Virus record (IMG/VR): IMGVR_UViG_3300044729_004368
Span: 1 to 64,000 of that record
DNA length: 64,000 nucleotides
Reading direction: 5' to 3' (one strand)
From: a virus
Shown: piece after piece, positions 42,623 to 52,294 of the stretch
How positions within the stretch are numbered: position 1 is the stretch's first letter
Layout: each line of letters opens with the position of its first letter
Position numbers and translations under genes: made by a program
The notes under the pieces: model-generated
Seen by the model: the letters and a program-made list of their open reading frames with translations, nothing else
Database searches by the model: none
Told to the model about the DNA's origin: nothing

Positions 42623-44697
42623 ATGAATCGGACTCCGGGGTTTTGTTTCATCCACTGCAACATGGCGGCTGTATTCTTGGCCGTCTCAGCCGATGATTTT
42701 TCTACCGAGTCGGATTGCAGTCCACGTGCACCAAAGGCGCTAAATGTCCCTTTCGATTCGATGCGCGTTCTCGCTTCCGTGAGGCTCTTTTCTGGACTGT
42801 ATGTATCGGTTAAAAGACTTTCGGGATCGAAACCGAACTTGTTCTTGCGTGCTTTGAAATCTGGTCTGAATTCCTGAACTGCCTTGATAGACGCTTCGTA
42901 CCTCTGCTTGGCAGTGTCGAACTCCGCGTTCGCTTGGCCCATGAGGCTGTCGGTCGCTTTAGCATGATCGGTTTGTCTTCGCTGGCGGTCCGATTCTAGA
43001 GTGCCGATCATGGTCGCGCGCTCCACTTGGATCTGCGACTGACGGTCTCGTCGTTGTTTCTCACGAGCTACGATGGCAGACTCACCACTCGCAAAGGCAT
43101 TCCCATTCGCATCCAATGTTCGCTGTTCGATAGCATTGGTCTCGGCCGTAACATTGATATCCTTATCAAACATCGCCTTGAGCCGGATCCAAGCTTTTTG
43201 GATGAACCCGATAGAAGAATTCCAAGCGATCGTTAAACCGGTAGTAAACAGAGTCCACATTTGACCAAGGTACGAAATGGTGTCTGTGAAAGTCGATTCG
43301 ATACTTGTCCAGGCGACCACAAAACCATCCGCAAGACCTGTTGTCCACATATCCCACGAGGACTTCCAACCCTCGATGAAGGCGAGGTAGTAGCCGTAGA
43401 GTACGTTGAATCCTCCACGGAAGGCACGTGTGAGTCCGGTCATGGCGACTTGGCCAGCGCCCTCGAGGTTGCCATCGGCGAGCGCTTTGCCAATGGCACC
43501 GAAATACTGGGTAGCGCCGTCATACATCCATGCGAAGCCATTGACTATTTTACTAACCCAGTTGGCAATAAAAGTTCCCACAGGGCTGAGAGAATTGCCA
43601 ATGAAGGACATGGCACTCGACCACACGTTGGCAATCGTTGTCGCCACATCGGTCCAAGTTATCCCCAATGCGTATATCGTAGCCGTCAGTCCGCCGATTG
43701 CAGCAGCCACCGCTAACGCCGGAATCGCAACTGCAGCCAGCACACCTGCGACAGTTACAATCGCGGTCTTCACAGCGATAAGGGCCGCAAGTAACGCTGG
43801 TCCTACCGCAATCGCTGCAATCTTGAATGCTAACCCCAAACCAATGGCCGAAGCCCCGGCCGAACCAAGAGCAGCCACAATGGGTGCTACCAAAGCGATG
43901 ATCCCACGATTCTTGTCGAGCCATTTGGTAACGGCCGCGGACACACTAACAAAAATGCTGGTGATACGATTGAGCATGGGAGCCAGCGCCGCACCGATTT
44001 TGTTATAAACGGCTGTCAGGGACATGCGTAGTTTATCAAGTGTGTCGCCGAACACGGCAGCCGATGCCGCATCCTTCCCTGACATCACCAATCCAAGGTC
44101 GCGAGCCTCTTTGGCCAAATCCCTCAAGCCATCCTTTCCCTCCATGAGCATAGGAAGTAACTCAAGACCACTTTTGCTAAACACGGAAACGGCAGCGTTG
44201 GCCCGCAACGCCGGATCTTGGAGTTTCGCAATGGCACCTGCAAAGGCTTCAAATTGCTTGTCGGGTGACATGCGCGCGAGACTTCGCAGATTGAGACCAA
44301 GGGACTGGATCGCATCAACAGCCTCATCATTCCCCTTGGACGCCTTCACTATAAGGAGTTGCATCTTTGCAAATGCTTTCCCTAAGGTCTCCATGCTGGT
44401 ATCGGACAGCTTGGCAGCCAACGACAATGCCCCCAGCGATTCTACCGATGCGCCCGAACGCTGTGAAAGATCGTCCAGTGCCGATCCAGCATCTGCGAAC
44501 GACCTGGCCGAATTCAAAATCCCACCGCTAAGCGCTGCGCCCGAAAACAACGTTCCCAGTTGCAATCCAATGTTTCGAACCGAATCCCCAAAGCCGCGTA
44601 TCTGAGTTTGAGCCGCGCGCAGATCGCGACCCAACCGTGACGAATCAGCAGCGATCTCAACGTACGCTCGTCCTGCTCTCACATTGGTTGCGGACAT
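42619..44697 (-). CDS. Tail tape measure protein
   Basis: 692 residues. The N-terminal helical part (VRAGRAYVEIAADSSRLGRDLRAAQTQIRGFG) and TMP-like core (FADAGSALDDLSQRSGASVESLGALSLAAKLSD) match phage tape measure proteins. A hydrophobic, alanine-rich stretch (about 250-350) contains several membrane-like segments. The C-terminal part is charged and helical. The length would set a tail of about 100 nm by the usual relation, so a long non-contractile tail is plausible. It follows the frameshifted chaperone gene by two bases. Confidence 0.88.
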   Translation of the reverse strand: MSATNVRAGRAYVEIAADSSRLGRDLRAAQTQIRGFGDSVRNIGLQLGTLFSGAALSGGILNSARSFADAGSALDDLSQRSGASVESLGALSLAAKLSDTSMETLGKAFAKMQLLIVKASKGNDEAVDAIQSLGLNLRSLARMSPDKQFEAFAGAIAKLQDPALRANAAVSVFSKSGLELLPMLMEGKDGLRDLAKEARDLGLVMSGKDAASAAVFGDTLDKLRMSLTAVYNKIGAALAPMLNRITSIFVSVSAAVTKWLDKNRGIIALVAPIVAALGSAGASAIGLGLAFKIAAIAVGPALLAALIAVKTAIVTVAGVLAAVAIPALAVAAAIGGLTATIYALGITWTDVATTIANVWSSAMSFIGNSLSPVGTFIANWVSKIVNGFAWMYDGATQYFGAIGKALADGNLEGAGQVAMTGLTRAFRGGFNVLYGYYLAFIEGWKSSWDMWTTGLADGFVVAWTSIESTFTDTISYLGQMWTLFTTGLTIAWNSSIGFIQKAWIRLKAMFDKDINVTAETNAIEQRTLDANGNAFASGESAIVAREKQRRDRQSQIQVERATMIGTLESDRQRRQTDHAKATDSLMGQANAEFDTAKQRYEASIKAVQEFRPDFKARKNKFGFDPESLLTDTYSPEKSLTEARTRIESKGTFSAFGARGLQSDSVEKSSAETAKNTAAMLQWMKQNPGVRFI

Positions 44698-44699
44698 GA

Positions 44700-44930
44700 T
44701 TACTGCAGTGGCCTCCTCTCCACAAAAATCGACTTGAGTATTCTTAAATCGACTTGCTCAATTGTTTGTTGCTTTAATTTCGCTTTCCGAGGATGAAATT
44801 TTGATGCCGTGAAGGGGGTTGGATTCTTCTTCTTGTCCCGATTGACCTCGGCAATGATCGCCAGGATGGATGCCGTATGGTCCCACCAGTTATCTTGCTG
44901 TTCCTCGACCATCCAAACCAATTCACGCAA
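44700..44930 (-). CDS. Tail assembly chaperone, -1 frame part (GT-like)
   Basis: The visible TTG start at 44930 is probably not used. The same frame is open without a stop back to the slippery heptamer at 45104-45110 inside the preceding gene. It reads EVWRFGYGLAGILHVDPGPFTLRELVWMVEEQQDNWWDHTASILAIIAEVNRD, the usual form of the downstream T part of lambda-like G/GT chaperones. Expression as a -1 fusion of about 230 residues is inferred. Confidence 0.7.
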   Translation of the reverse strand: MRELVWMVEEQQDNWWDHTASILAIIAEVNRDKKKNPTPFTASKFHPRKAKLKQQTIEQVDLRILKSIFVERRPLQ

Positions 44931-44947
44931 TGTGAAAGGGCCGGGAT

Positions 44948-45397
44948 CTACGTGGAGGATTCCTGCAAGACCGTAGCCGAATCGCCAGACTTCCCATTCG
45001 TCTCGCGCTCGATGTCTGCCAGAGCCTGATTGGTTGCGGTCAGCTCCATCTGCTTTAGCTTGCTGATCATTTCGGTCAGAAGCTTTCCCTTCTGACCTCT
45101 CCGGAAAAAATACGCAAGTCCCTCCAGCAACGCACTGCTCGCACTGTCGAGCGCCTCACCATCGAGAGCGTCCTGAAAGTTGTCGAGGCTAATTCCGCGA
45201 GCGGTACATTCGGCACTGCATAAACAGAGGACAATGTCCCCCACCAGAAGATTGTCGAGACGCATACGACCAATCGTTTGATCGATCTGCGCGACATCGA
45301 GTAGGTTGATATCGCATTGCGATTGAATCTTTTTGCAGGTGGCGTAGGATACGCTCAATGGCCACGTTCGGCCCAATGCATCCGTAAAATTTGGCAT
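44948..45397 (-). CDS. Tail assembly chaperone, zero-frame part (G-like)
   Basis: 149 residues, starting MPNFTDALGRTWPLSVSYATCKKIQ, a common start of phage tail chaperones that follow the tube gene. Position between tube and tape measure is canonical. T TTT TTC in the proper phase lies at codons 96-98. The product chaperones the tape measure during tail assembly. Confidence 0.75.
   Translation of the reverse strand: MPNFTDALGRTWPLSVSYATCKKIQSQCDINLLDVAQIDQTIGRMRLDNLLVGDIVLCLCSAECTARGISLDNFQDALDGEALDSASSALLEGLAYFFRRGQKGKLLTEMISKLKQMELTATNQALADIERETNGKSGDSATVLQESST
45104..45110 (-). promoter_or_regulatory. -1 ribosomal frameshift slippery site
   Basis: The heptamer T-TTT-TTC in the zero frame of the 149-residue gene fits X-XXY-YYZ. 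After a -1 slip the frame (CCG GAG AGG ...) has no stop until 44700, through the 76-residue frame. Placement matches the G/GT recoding known in tailed phages. Confidence 0.7.
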
Positions 45398-45401
45398 GAT
45401 G

Positions 45402-45860
45402 TTAGAGTCCTACCGTTCCGGTGATCCAAGAGGGAGCATTGATGGCATAGGTGGGTTTGATGGAAACGTCGGTCATGATGGCGTTTTCAAGCTCTTCGTT
45501 TCGGCTGAAATTGAAGATGCTGCAAGTGGCGCGTAGTCCTTGGCTAGCTTCACCGCCCGAATCAGCGACCATTTTTCCATCCATGATTGCGAACTCGACG
45601 GGACTATCGGCGAAGAAAGCGGTGTGAAAGGCAGTGTGATCATCATCGGCCGTGTCCCAAACCATTTGAAACTCGATCGAAGCGGATTTGAGTGTACCGA
45701 TGAGCGCTCGCCAGCCATCGTTGCCTCGAGTACTCACATCCGCTTCACCCTTTTCGATTGTGAGCGTTAGGTCTTTGACATTCTTGACCTCATTCCACAC
45801 GGGGGATCCATAGGAGCCCGTATTGCGATAGAGCTTGGCTTTGAGTCCGAGTCTTACCAT
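45402..45860 (-). CDS. Major tail tube protein
   Basis: 152 residues: LGLKAKLYRNTGSYGSPVWNEVKNVKDLTLTIEKGEADVSTRG, then IEFQMVWDTADDDHTAFHTAFFADSPVEFAIMDG. This matches the beta-sandwich pattern of phage tail tube proteins. It lies directly before the tail chaperones, as expected. The tube fold is well supported by context; similarity is by eye. Confidence 0.8.
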   Translation of the reverse strand: MVRLGLKAKLYRNTGSYGSPVWNEVKNVKDLTLTIEKGEADVSTRGNDGWRALIGTLKSASIEFQMVWDTADDDHTAFHTAFFADSPVEFAIMDGKMVADSGGEASQGLRATCSIFNFSRNEELENAIMTDVSIKPTYAINAPSWITGTVGL

Positions 45861-45896
45861 GATCTCTTTATAAACTCCTTTTTTTGTCGACCGGTT

Positions 45897-46520
45897 TTAG
45901 TGTGACTGGACCGCGGATGCCCACAGTTCGGGCAATTTCGGCTTGGCTACTTCGAGAGCTGGTCCCATAAAAGCTCGCTTGGGATAATTGGCAACGCCGC
46001 CCGTGGCCGCGATCCGGAACAACACATACTCATCGTGGATCCGTTGTGCCCGTTCGACCTGCTTGGCAGAGACCAGAATCGGTCTTGCGAAGCGCTTCGA
46101 TCTGGGGGAAGGTTGGCTTATCTCCCGAATCGGACCACGTTCCCCAATGGAAAACACGTGCCCTTGTGCTCTCTCGGCTCGACGTTTGACGCGTCCCCCG
46201 AATTCGTTGGCTTCCGGCGCCGTTGTTCCGTCTGCATTCACCGTTTTTGTGAATAGAACTGGACCGATGACAACCGACTTGGTTCGAGGATCGAAGACAT
46301 ACAGGATGTAGGTAAGACCCTGACCGCGTGGCCTGTGCCTAGAGGGAGGCGTGCCAGGTGCGGATGCCTTCTTTCGAGATCGCATGCTGTTTTGTGCGAT
46401 GCGGCGAATGAGTCCGCCCCCTTTGGCAAGAGCCGAGGCTGTCTTTCGATCCATGTATTGCGTGACAAGGACTCGGTCGAAGAAGAAATCCTTCGCCTTG
46501 GCTGGTTTCATGGTGATCAT
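45897..46520 (-). CDS. Neck/tail completion protein (HK97 gp10-like)
   Basis: 207 residues, rich in basic residues. The N-terminal part (ASALAKGGGLIRRIAQNSMRSRKKASAPGTPPSRH) is typical of gp10-like neck proteins, and the C-terminal PKRAFMGPALEVAKPKLPELW is the usual family end. The start overlaps the upstream stop (ATGA). It is needed for head-tail joining in related phages. Confidence 0.7.
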   Translation of the reverse strand: MITMKPAKAKDFFFDRVLVTQYMDRKTASALAKGGGLIRRIAQNSMRSRKKASAPGTPPSRHRPRGQGLTYILYVFDPRTKSVVIGPVLFTKTVNADGTTAPEANEFGGRVKRRAERAQGHVFSIGERGPIREISQPSPRSKRFARPILVSAKQVERAQRIHDEYVLFRIAATGGVANYPKRAFMGPALEVAKPKLPELWASAVQSH

Positions 46521-46957
46521 AGAAATGACCTCACGATGATCGAGAGGATCGATGTGAATTGCTTGTTATCTCGTAGCAATTGCTGGTCAAAGATCGGAGC
46601 AATCTTGGCTTCGACGACTGTGGAAACGTTGTCCAGCTGCGCACCGTCAAGGTTTAAAGCCATCGAATCAACCAACGCCACAAACGGATCGATCCCAGCC
46701 AAGGTCGAAACTACCCTAGAAAGTACCCCGATTTGGATGGTCGAATTCTGTTGATTGACCGATCGGCTCAAGTTGCTCCGTTCGACTTCCGCTGGCACGA
46801 CGCAGACTTTTACTCCTTCCTCCAGTTCCGGCAGTGTGAATCGTGGCTGAAAGTAGCGTACGGCCTCGAAACGCATGCCATAGGTGCCGCTCCTCGAACC
46901 GTTGTTGAGCAGCGTTACGATCTTGTCACAAAGCTGGAGTATCAATGGGACGGTCAT
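46517..46957 (-). CDS. Prophage neck/tail terminator-like protein
   Basis: 146 residues. No signature motif. Its place between the 271-residue protein and the gp10-like gene, its size and the alpha/beta pattern (VKVCVVPAEVE, IQIGVLSRV) suggest a tail terminator (gpU-like). The assignment is positional. Confidence 0.5.
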   Translation of the reverse strand: MTVPLILQLCDKIVTLLNNGSRSGTYGMRFEAVRYFQPRFTLPELEEGVKVCVVPAEVERSNLSRSVNQQNSTIQIGVLSRVVSTLAGIDPFVALVDSMALNLDGAQLDNVSTVVEAKIAPIFDQQLLRDNKQFTSILSIIVRSFL

Positions 46958-47769
46958 ACGAGGTCCTCATAGATAGCGTTCTCCTCGTCGGGAACCGTGC
47001 ACGTTCGATCATGCAGGATTTTGCCGGATACTAGATCGATCAGCCTGAATCGATAAGCGCCCACCCCAGCGCTGCTCGACCATGGCAGGTCTACCAACAG
47101 GATGCCATTGTCGTCGGTCTCGCCGTCGAAAGCTGTATTGAGAAACGCGAGGTCTTGGTCCCGCCCCACAGAACTGGTGGTGATGACAACTCGGACTCTT
47201 TCGCCAGTTGCACCGCGTGTTGCTTGCAAACTCACACGGCACGTATCGGCGGCTGTTGGCGGATCCAACGGTGCCAAGGTCAGGCTCCGGGCAAGAGTCA
47301 TGTCCTCAGCAACCGTAAACGGCGAATCCACAATGGATGTGAATCCGGTCGCCACAATCGTCACTGTGTAGTCACCTGGATCTAGCGCTACTGCTGCCAC
47401 TCCCAGCGACTTGGTAACAACATGCAGAACGGTGAGCCCATCCTGCTCGATCGTCACAATGGCTCCACGAACAGGCAGACTGTCCGAAGTGACTTCCACC
47501 GTGACGATATAAGCCCCCGAGCCACCATTGCTTGTATTGAGGGGAAAGTACTCTATCGCCTCTCCCCAGGAAACGGGCTGAGCCGCTCCCTCGAACAATC
47601 TCCACAGGGAGGCAAGGGATTCGTCAATATCGGCGGTATAATAACCTGAATTTGGAGCAGGTAGTTCGCTGAGTAACACGCGATAGGACGTCCAGTCAGC
47701 TAACGAAAACCCCTCTGGAAACGCATAGAGCGTTAAACCGGGGGGGCGTGTTGTGCTGACTGGAATCAT
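46954..47769 (-). CDS. Prophage protein with Ig/carboxypeptidase-regulatory-like domain
   Basis: 271 residues. YIVTVEVTSDSLPVRGAIVTIEQDGLTVLHVVTKSLGVAAVALDPGDYTVTIVATGF (about 95-150) is a clear CarbopepD_reg/Ig-like beta-sandwich repeat, often found on virion surfaces. The N- and C-terminal parts are unrecognised. It may be a head or neck decoration that binds cell-surface sugar. Confidence 0.6.
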   Translation of the reverse strand: MIPVSTTRPPGLTLYAFPEGFSLADWTSYRVLLSELPAPNSGYYTADIDESLASLWRLFEGAAQPVSWGEAIEYFPLNTSNGGSGAYIVTVEVTSDSLPVRGAIVTIEQDGLTVLHVVTKSLGVAAVALDPGDYTVTIVATGFTSIVDSPFTVAEDMTLARSLTLAPLDPPTAADTCRVSLQATRGATGERVRVVITTSSVGRDQDLAFLNTAFDGETDDNGILLVDLPWSSSAGVGAYRFRLIDLVSGKILHDRTCTVPDEENAIYEDLV

Positions 47770-47802
47770 AATCTCTACCTACGAATGCTCACAAAGTGAG
47801 AT

Positions 47803-48288
47803 CTAAGCCTTGGGAGGATTGATCGCAGCTGCCACAGCCGCCGCAATGGATGCCCCGAGCGACTTGAGCGATACATCATCGAGGGTTACCGAGCGCATGG
47901 TGACCGCATCCCCAGCCCCTTGCTGCACTGGATTCCAGAGGTTGTCAGTTGCGACGTCCCGGTGGGAAGTGTGCTGCTTTTGGAGCGCGTCGATATTCAC
48001 AATCGCATTCTTGGCAACCATGTTCGCAGTTTCAACAGCATTCTGAAGAGACTGGTTTGCGATTGCTTGCCGCTGGTTGTCATATTGCTGTGCATCGCTG
48101 AGCAATTTGTCAACGATGGATCGATTCCGCTTGATCGACTCGAGAGACTCCTGTTGATACTCGTCGTAGGTACGCTTTAAATTGGCATACAAGAGCCTTT
48201 CGTTCTCGGCCGTGTACCCAACCTGAGCGGTCGACGCTTGCTTAAAGCTCTCATCCATGCCTGTTTCAAACACTTTTTCGTTAGCCAT
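47803..48288 (-). CDS. Prophage helical structural protein, unrecognised
   Basis: The ATG at 48288 is chosen because GGAAAGAGAG precedes it; 161 residues result. It is mostly helical (RLLYANLKRTYDEYQQESLESIKRNRSIVDKLLSDAQQYDNQRQAIANQ) with an alanine-rich end, AIAAAVAAAINPPKA. Coiled-coil assembly with the 307-residue neighbour is plausible but unproven. Confidence 0.5.
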   Translation of the reverse strand: MANEKVFETGMDESFKQASTAQVGYTAENERLLYANLKRTYDEYQQESLESIKRNRSIVDKLLSDAQQYDNQRQAIANQSLQNAVETANMVAKNAIVNIDALQKQHTSHRDVATDNLWNPVQQGAGDAVTMRSVTLDDVSLKSLGASIAAAVAAAINPPKA

Positions 48289-48353
48289 TTTGGGCTCTCT
48301 TTCCATATAGAACGGGTAAACAAACAACAATCCATAGTGTCAAAAGAATGCAC

Positions 48354-49277
48354 CTAAGCGGTGGCGATGTCCGCCAGCGAAAGGAGCAAACGTTCCTGTA
48401 CGACCTTCATGTCCAAGTCGGGCCAGTGTTGGGCCTTTAGGGTGCCGATGATCGATAGCAATAGAGCTGGTAGCGATTGCTGAACAGAAACATTCGCAAG
48501 CAAGTCGGTCATCAATCCGTTTTCAATTGCATCTCGCTGAGACTTTTCTAATTGGAATCGACCGAGTTCTTGTACTTTTTGAATCCTGGCGGTACTTTGC
48601 TCCTCCTTGATCGCTTCAATCTCGTCCGATAGTTGGTCGATACGTCGTTGGATTTGGGTAGTGTAGGATTCCCGTTGCGCTTTGGTTGTGGAGTCTTCGA
48701 AATTGAGCGTGTATAGTTGGGGATTACCGTGCTCTTGGTCGTTGTCGTAGAGACCCACTTTGAGCAAGATCGATTTGGAGGATTCGAACGGCATTCGAGC
48801 ATCCCATTGCATCTCCTTCACGAACAACGGAATACCGCCAACGGCTGTTTCCGGTTCCTTCCAGGTTGGGAACTCATCGAGTGCATCCGAGAAGACACCT
48901 TCCCAAAGAGAGTCAAGAGTTGGTAACGAACCAGCCAGCAAGATTGTTTCCGCCCACACGATATCGGTTCTAGCAATCGTGGCTTCGATATTCGTGATTG
49001 CCAGGGTGTCTTGCTCAGTCTTCGTTGGTTTCGCATCCAAATCAGCAAGAGCCTTCTCGAAGAATGCTTTGCTCGGGAACTTGAATTGGCTTGCTGGACC
49101 TTTCACCGATCCCACGTACGGAGTGATTTCGCACTCAATCCCTGGCAAATCAGTTACTTGCTGGTACAGATCTTGCCCTTCTCTGTTTTGATATCCACTT
49201 GGAACCCAATCACGAGTAGGTCGTTTGGTAACTCGCAAGTGAGAGACGTATGGCAAAGCGGATCGTAGTTCTGGCAT
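48354..49277 (-). CDS. Prophage structural protein, unrecognised
   Basis: 307 residues. The middle part is alpha/beta, and a charged coiled coil follows (about 205-255, RRIDQLSDEIEAIKEEQSTARIQKVQELG). No known domain. It starts shortly after the large fibre gene and may connect the fibre to the virion. Confidence 0.5.
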   Translation of the reverse strand: MPELRSALPYVSHLRVTKRPTRDWVPSGYQNREGQDLYQQVTDLPGIECEITPYVGSVKGPASQFKFPSKAFFEKALADLDAKPTKTEQDTLAITNIEATIARTDIVWAETILLAGSLPTLDSLWEGVFSDALDEFPTWKEPETAVGGIPLFVKEMQWDARMPFESSKSILLKVGLYDNDQEHGNPQLYTLNFEDSTTKAQRESYTTQIQRRIDQLSDEIEAIKEEQSTARIQKVQELGRFQLEKSQRDAIENGLMTDLLANVSVQQSLPALLLSIIGTLKAQHWPDLDMKVVQERLLLSLADIATA

Positions 49278-49291
49278 GGATTATCCTGCTG

Positions 49292-52200
49292 TTAAGTAAG
49301 TGTCACAGATTTTATGGTGCCACCATCATTGGCCCACAAACGTAATAAACCTGATGTCGTGTTTTTCACGAGTCGTGATTGACCTGCGGTGAGGTCTAGG
49401 GTCGTCGGATCGGCAGACAAGGATTGAAAACTGGAAGTCACATAACTGGCAACATTTACCGCGGCATTGAAGGTGAATATGCCACCACTTCGCTCATTGA
49501 CGAATCCGATGTTTTCACCAGAATCAAATCCAACATAGCCTTGCCTAGTACCGCCAGGCTTAAACCAAGCAAAGAATCCTGTACCGGAGAACCCACCTGC
49601 TGCTATTGCTGCTGCACCTTTGCCGGGTTCAATAGCAGTGAATCCGACTGCTTGAGGATTACCCTTGATGATCGTACTTTGCGTAATATCACTTCCGATA
49701 GTGATGCTAGTGTAGCCACCATTGGAACACTTAAAGACATCGTACCCACCATTGGTGATTGCAAACGATCGATCCGAGTTCCAGTTGTTTTCGATGACCG
49801 TACGATAGGCGGGAATTACTCCTACAAAGGTGATGGTTTCTGCACCAAGGTTATCGTTACCCAGGCTGAGTGAGCGATTCGAGTTGACGCTACCCGTTGA
49901 GTCTATAGCTCCCCAGGTAGTTACGTGCCCTGCTGCGGTAACACGAAAATATGGGAGTGCCGTTAAGGCATTGCGAAATTGAACTCCTCCACCATTGCTA
50001 TCGATGTGGAAACTATTGGAGTCCTGAAAGATCCAATTACTTCCATTGCCGAAGTACAACAATCCGCCGAGTGCTCCAGCTCCTATCCTAGCTGAGGTAG
50101 TAACTGCCAGACTGTCAGCTATGGCTTGTCCTCCAAATGCAGCAATTCCTGTCGTTCCGTCTATCGATGCAGTAATAGCTCCGCCTATTGACGGTCTAAA
50201 GTACGTGATTCCTCCAAGATAGTTATTGGGTCCCGCATCAAAACCAATGTGGGAAGCGTTTGAAGCTACTTGTAAGCCTTGATTCACAACGACATGAGAT
50301 TCAAAACCAACAGTGGAGGCGTATGATGTAGCTCCAGGGTAGATGATCACATGGTTATGACTGTTGACCATATCTCGGATATACAGTGGTTGTCCTACGC
50401 CCGCATTCTTATAAAGCAACCATTGCATTGTGGAGGTGCCGAGTTCGGTTATGGTCATGCCATACTGGCAGGCCATGGTTCCGCCAAACACCGCAGGACC
50501 AGTAGTCGTAAGTGCACCTGTTGGTGATACGCTAAACTTTGTTGTTGGTTGCGAAGGTAGTACCGATCCTGGGGCAGCAGTGGTTGCGTCTGTAGTTATG
50601 TACCGTAATCCTGCGAAGTCGTTCAACAAGGCAGTTCTAGATAAAGCACCATAGTCCCATCCAGACAACCAACTGGTTGTGTTATCTTGATACATGCCCC
50701 AGGCAAGCCCAATAGCTATAGATCCTCGTTCAGCTACTAAGCCAGATGCGAAATGTCCATTTGCTGACCCATCATAGTTCGGGGATATCAGTCGTCTTCC
50801 ATCGCTACCAGTCCCAGAACCAACAAACATTGGTCCGTCTATAAGCGTAGTACCGCTGTCTCGGATGGTTAAACGATCAGTACCTGCACCATTTCTAAAT
50901 ATGTGTGGAAATGATCCATGTCCTTGATAGTAACTGGTTGCATCTACGCTAAAGAAAAGCCGTTGTTTTGGTGTAGACTCTGTACTCGTGTGCCACGTTC
51001 CGGTTGGAAGTCTTACAGTACCGGAAAACGTTGCCCCGTTTGAAAACGTTACGTTACCCGTTGCCCCTGCAATCGTGATATTAGGCGTAGGTGGGTTGAG
51101 AAGGTTGGGGTTAGCACACAAGAACATATTTGTGGCTAGACTGTCGTTTGCGTAGCTTTCGGTATAGATCGCTCCAGTACGATACGAGTAGTTACCGCTC
51201 CAGAAATCCAGCCTAGAACGAGATGGAGAAGAGATCGAACCTCCAGGCATGGAATGGGCTATCAGCCCATTAAACGCCCCAGTACCGGCAAAGGTCGTAC
51301 TAACTCCTGGAAAGTTTACGTTTTGTGTTCCCGAATGTCCTATGGTCAACGAGTTGTACACATCTGAGGAGCATTTGATTACATCGTATCCACCTGCCGT
51401 AATCGCAAAAGCTCTACCAGAGTCCCAATTGTTTTCAATTGCAGTGCGATAACCAGAATTTGGACCTAGGAACGTGAGACGAGTAGCACGGCTAAGTTCA
51501 ACATTGCCAGTATTTCCACGAATCGCTAAGTCGTTTGAAAGGTTACTACCGTCTGTAATCAATATGGAAGGATTGGCCGACAGAACCAGATCGCCATAAA
51601 TGAGGTTTGCAGCGTACGTTCTTCCTTCAATTCTACCAGCCGAATAAGTCCAACCCCCACTTCGGAAATCTACAAAAGCTTTTGCGGGAGTTGCTGTGGA
51701 ACCACTAGGATCACTGGTGCCAGAGCTAATCAAAAGACTACCACGAAGTAGTTGGTCTCCGTTGTCTTGGTTTCGAAACACATCTTGCCCAGAAGCATTT
51801 CGGTGAATAACAGGGTAAGTACCTTGTCCAGCTAAATAAGTAGATGAACCCCCAGCAAACATGATTCGATTGTAGGAATCTCGAATCCAATACCAAGACG
51901 GGAATACAGTGTCGTTTCCGAGTGGGTTGATTTGTAGGGGCTTTGATGCAAAACTTTGGAGGATTGGACCGTTGGCGTCTCCATGAAGTTTGACTTGGTA
52001 ATCGCCTGCATTGATTTCAAAAGCACCAGTGTTGCCGTTAATAGTTGCTCTGGTGGTGTAGTCTGTGCCTTTGACACTTAGCAATCCGGCTACTTCTGCG
52101 TTGCCATGAAACAGCTGGTTCTGAGTAAACGTGTTCGACAGATCGATGCGAGCTACGGTTACAGGTAGATCGGCACTACCATGGGAATGCGGACTCGGTG

Positions 52201-52294
52201 GAAAAAGCAGAGGCTTGCTAAGGATGCTTGCCCACAGCAAATCCGCTGGTTTAAGACCATCTATTGGCACGCCTGGAATCACGGGAGCGCTCAT
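49292..52294 (-). CDS. Large tail/neck fibre protein
   Basis: 1000 residues of beta-repeat fibre. The start (PADLLWASILSKPLLFPPSPHSHG) resembles attachment ends of fibres, and ADLPVTVARIDLSNTFTQNQLF is a typical phage fibre segment. Two long internal repeats share YRTAIENNWDSGRAFAITAGGYDVIKCS (near residue 280 and near 875), so part of the gene arose by duplication. No C-terminal S74 chaperone is seen. A head-to-neck position, upstream of the tail tube, is unusual for the main fibre and suggests a collar or whisker fibre. Confidence 0.7.
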   Translation of the reverse strand: MSAPVIPGVPIDGLKPADLLWASILSKPLLFPPSPHSHGSADLPVTVARIDLSNTFTQNQLFHGNAEVAGLLSVKGTDYTTRATINGNTGAFEINAGDYQVKLHGDANGPILQSFASKPLQINPLGNDTVFPSWYWIRDSYNRIMFAGGSSTYLAGQGTYPVIHRNASGQDVFRNQDNGDQLLRGSLLISSGTSDPSGSTATPAKAFVDFRSGGWTYSAGRIEGRTYAANLIYGDLVLSANPSILITDGSNLSNDLAIRGNTGNVELSRATRLTFLGPNSGYRTAIENNWDSGRAFAITAGGYDVIKCSSDVYNSLTIGHSGTQNVNFPGVSTTFAGTGAFNGLIAHSMPGGSISSPSRSRLDFWSGNYSYRTGAIYTESYANDSLATNMFLCANPNLLNPPTPNITIAGATGNVTFSNGATFSGTVRLPTGTWHTSTESTPKQRLFFSVDATSYYQGHGSFPHIFRNGAGTDRLTIRDSGTTLIDGPMFVGSGTGSDGRRLISPNYDGSANGHFASGLVAERGSIAIGLAWGMYQDNTTSWLSGWDYGALSRTALLNDFAGLRYITTDATTAAPGSVLPSQPTTKFSVSPTGALTTTGPAVFGGTMACQYGMTITELGTSTMQWLLYKNAGVGQPLYIRDMVNSHNHVIIYPGATSYASTVGFESHVVVNQGLQVASNASHIGFDAGPNNYLGGITYFRPSIGGAITASIDGTTGIAAFGGQAIADSLAVTTSARIGAGALGGLLYFGNGSNWIFQDSNSFHIDSNGGGVQFRNALTALPYFRVTAAGHVTTWGAIDSTGSVNSNRSLSLGNDNLGAETITFVGVIPAYRTVIENNWNSDRSFAITNGGYDVFKCSNGGYTSITIGSDITQSTIIKGNPQAVGFTAIEPGKGAAAIAAGGFSGTGFFAWFKPGGTRQGYVGFDSGENIGFVNERSGGIFTFNAAVNVASYVTSSFQSLSADPTTLDLTAGQSRLVKNTTSGLLRLWANDGGTIKSVTLT

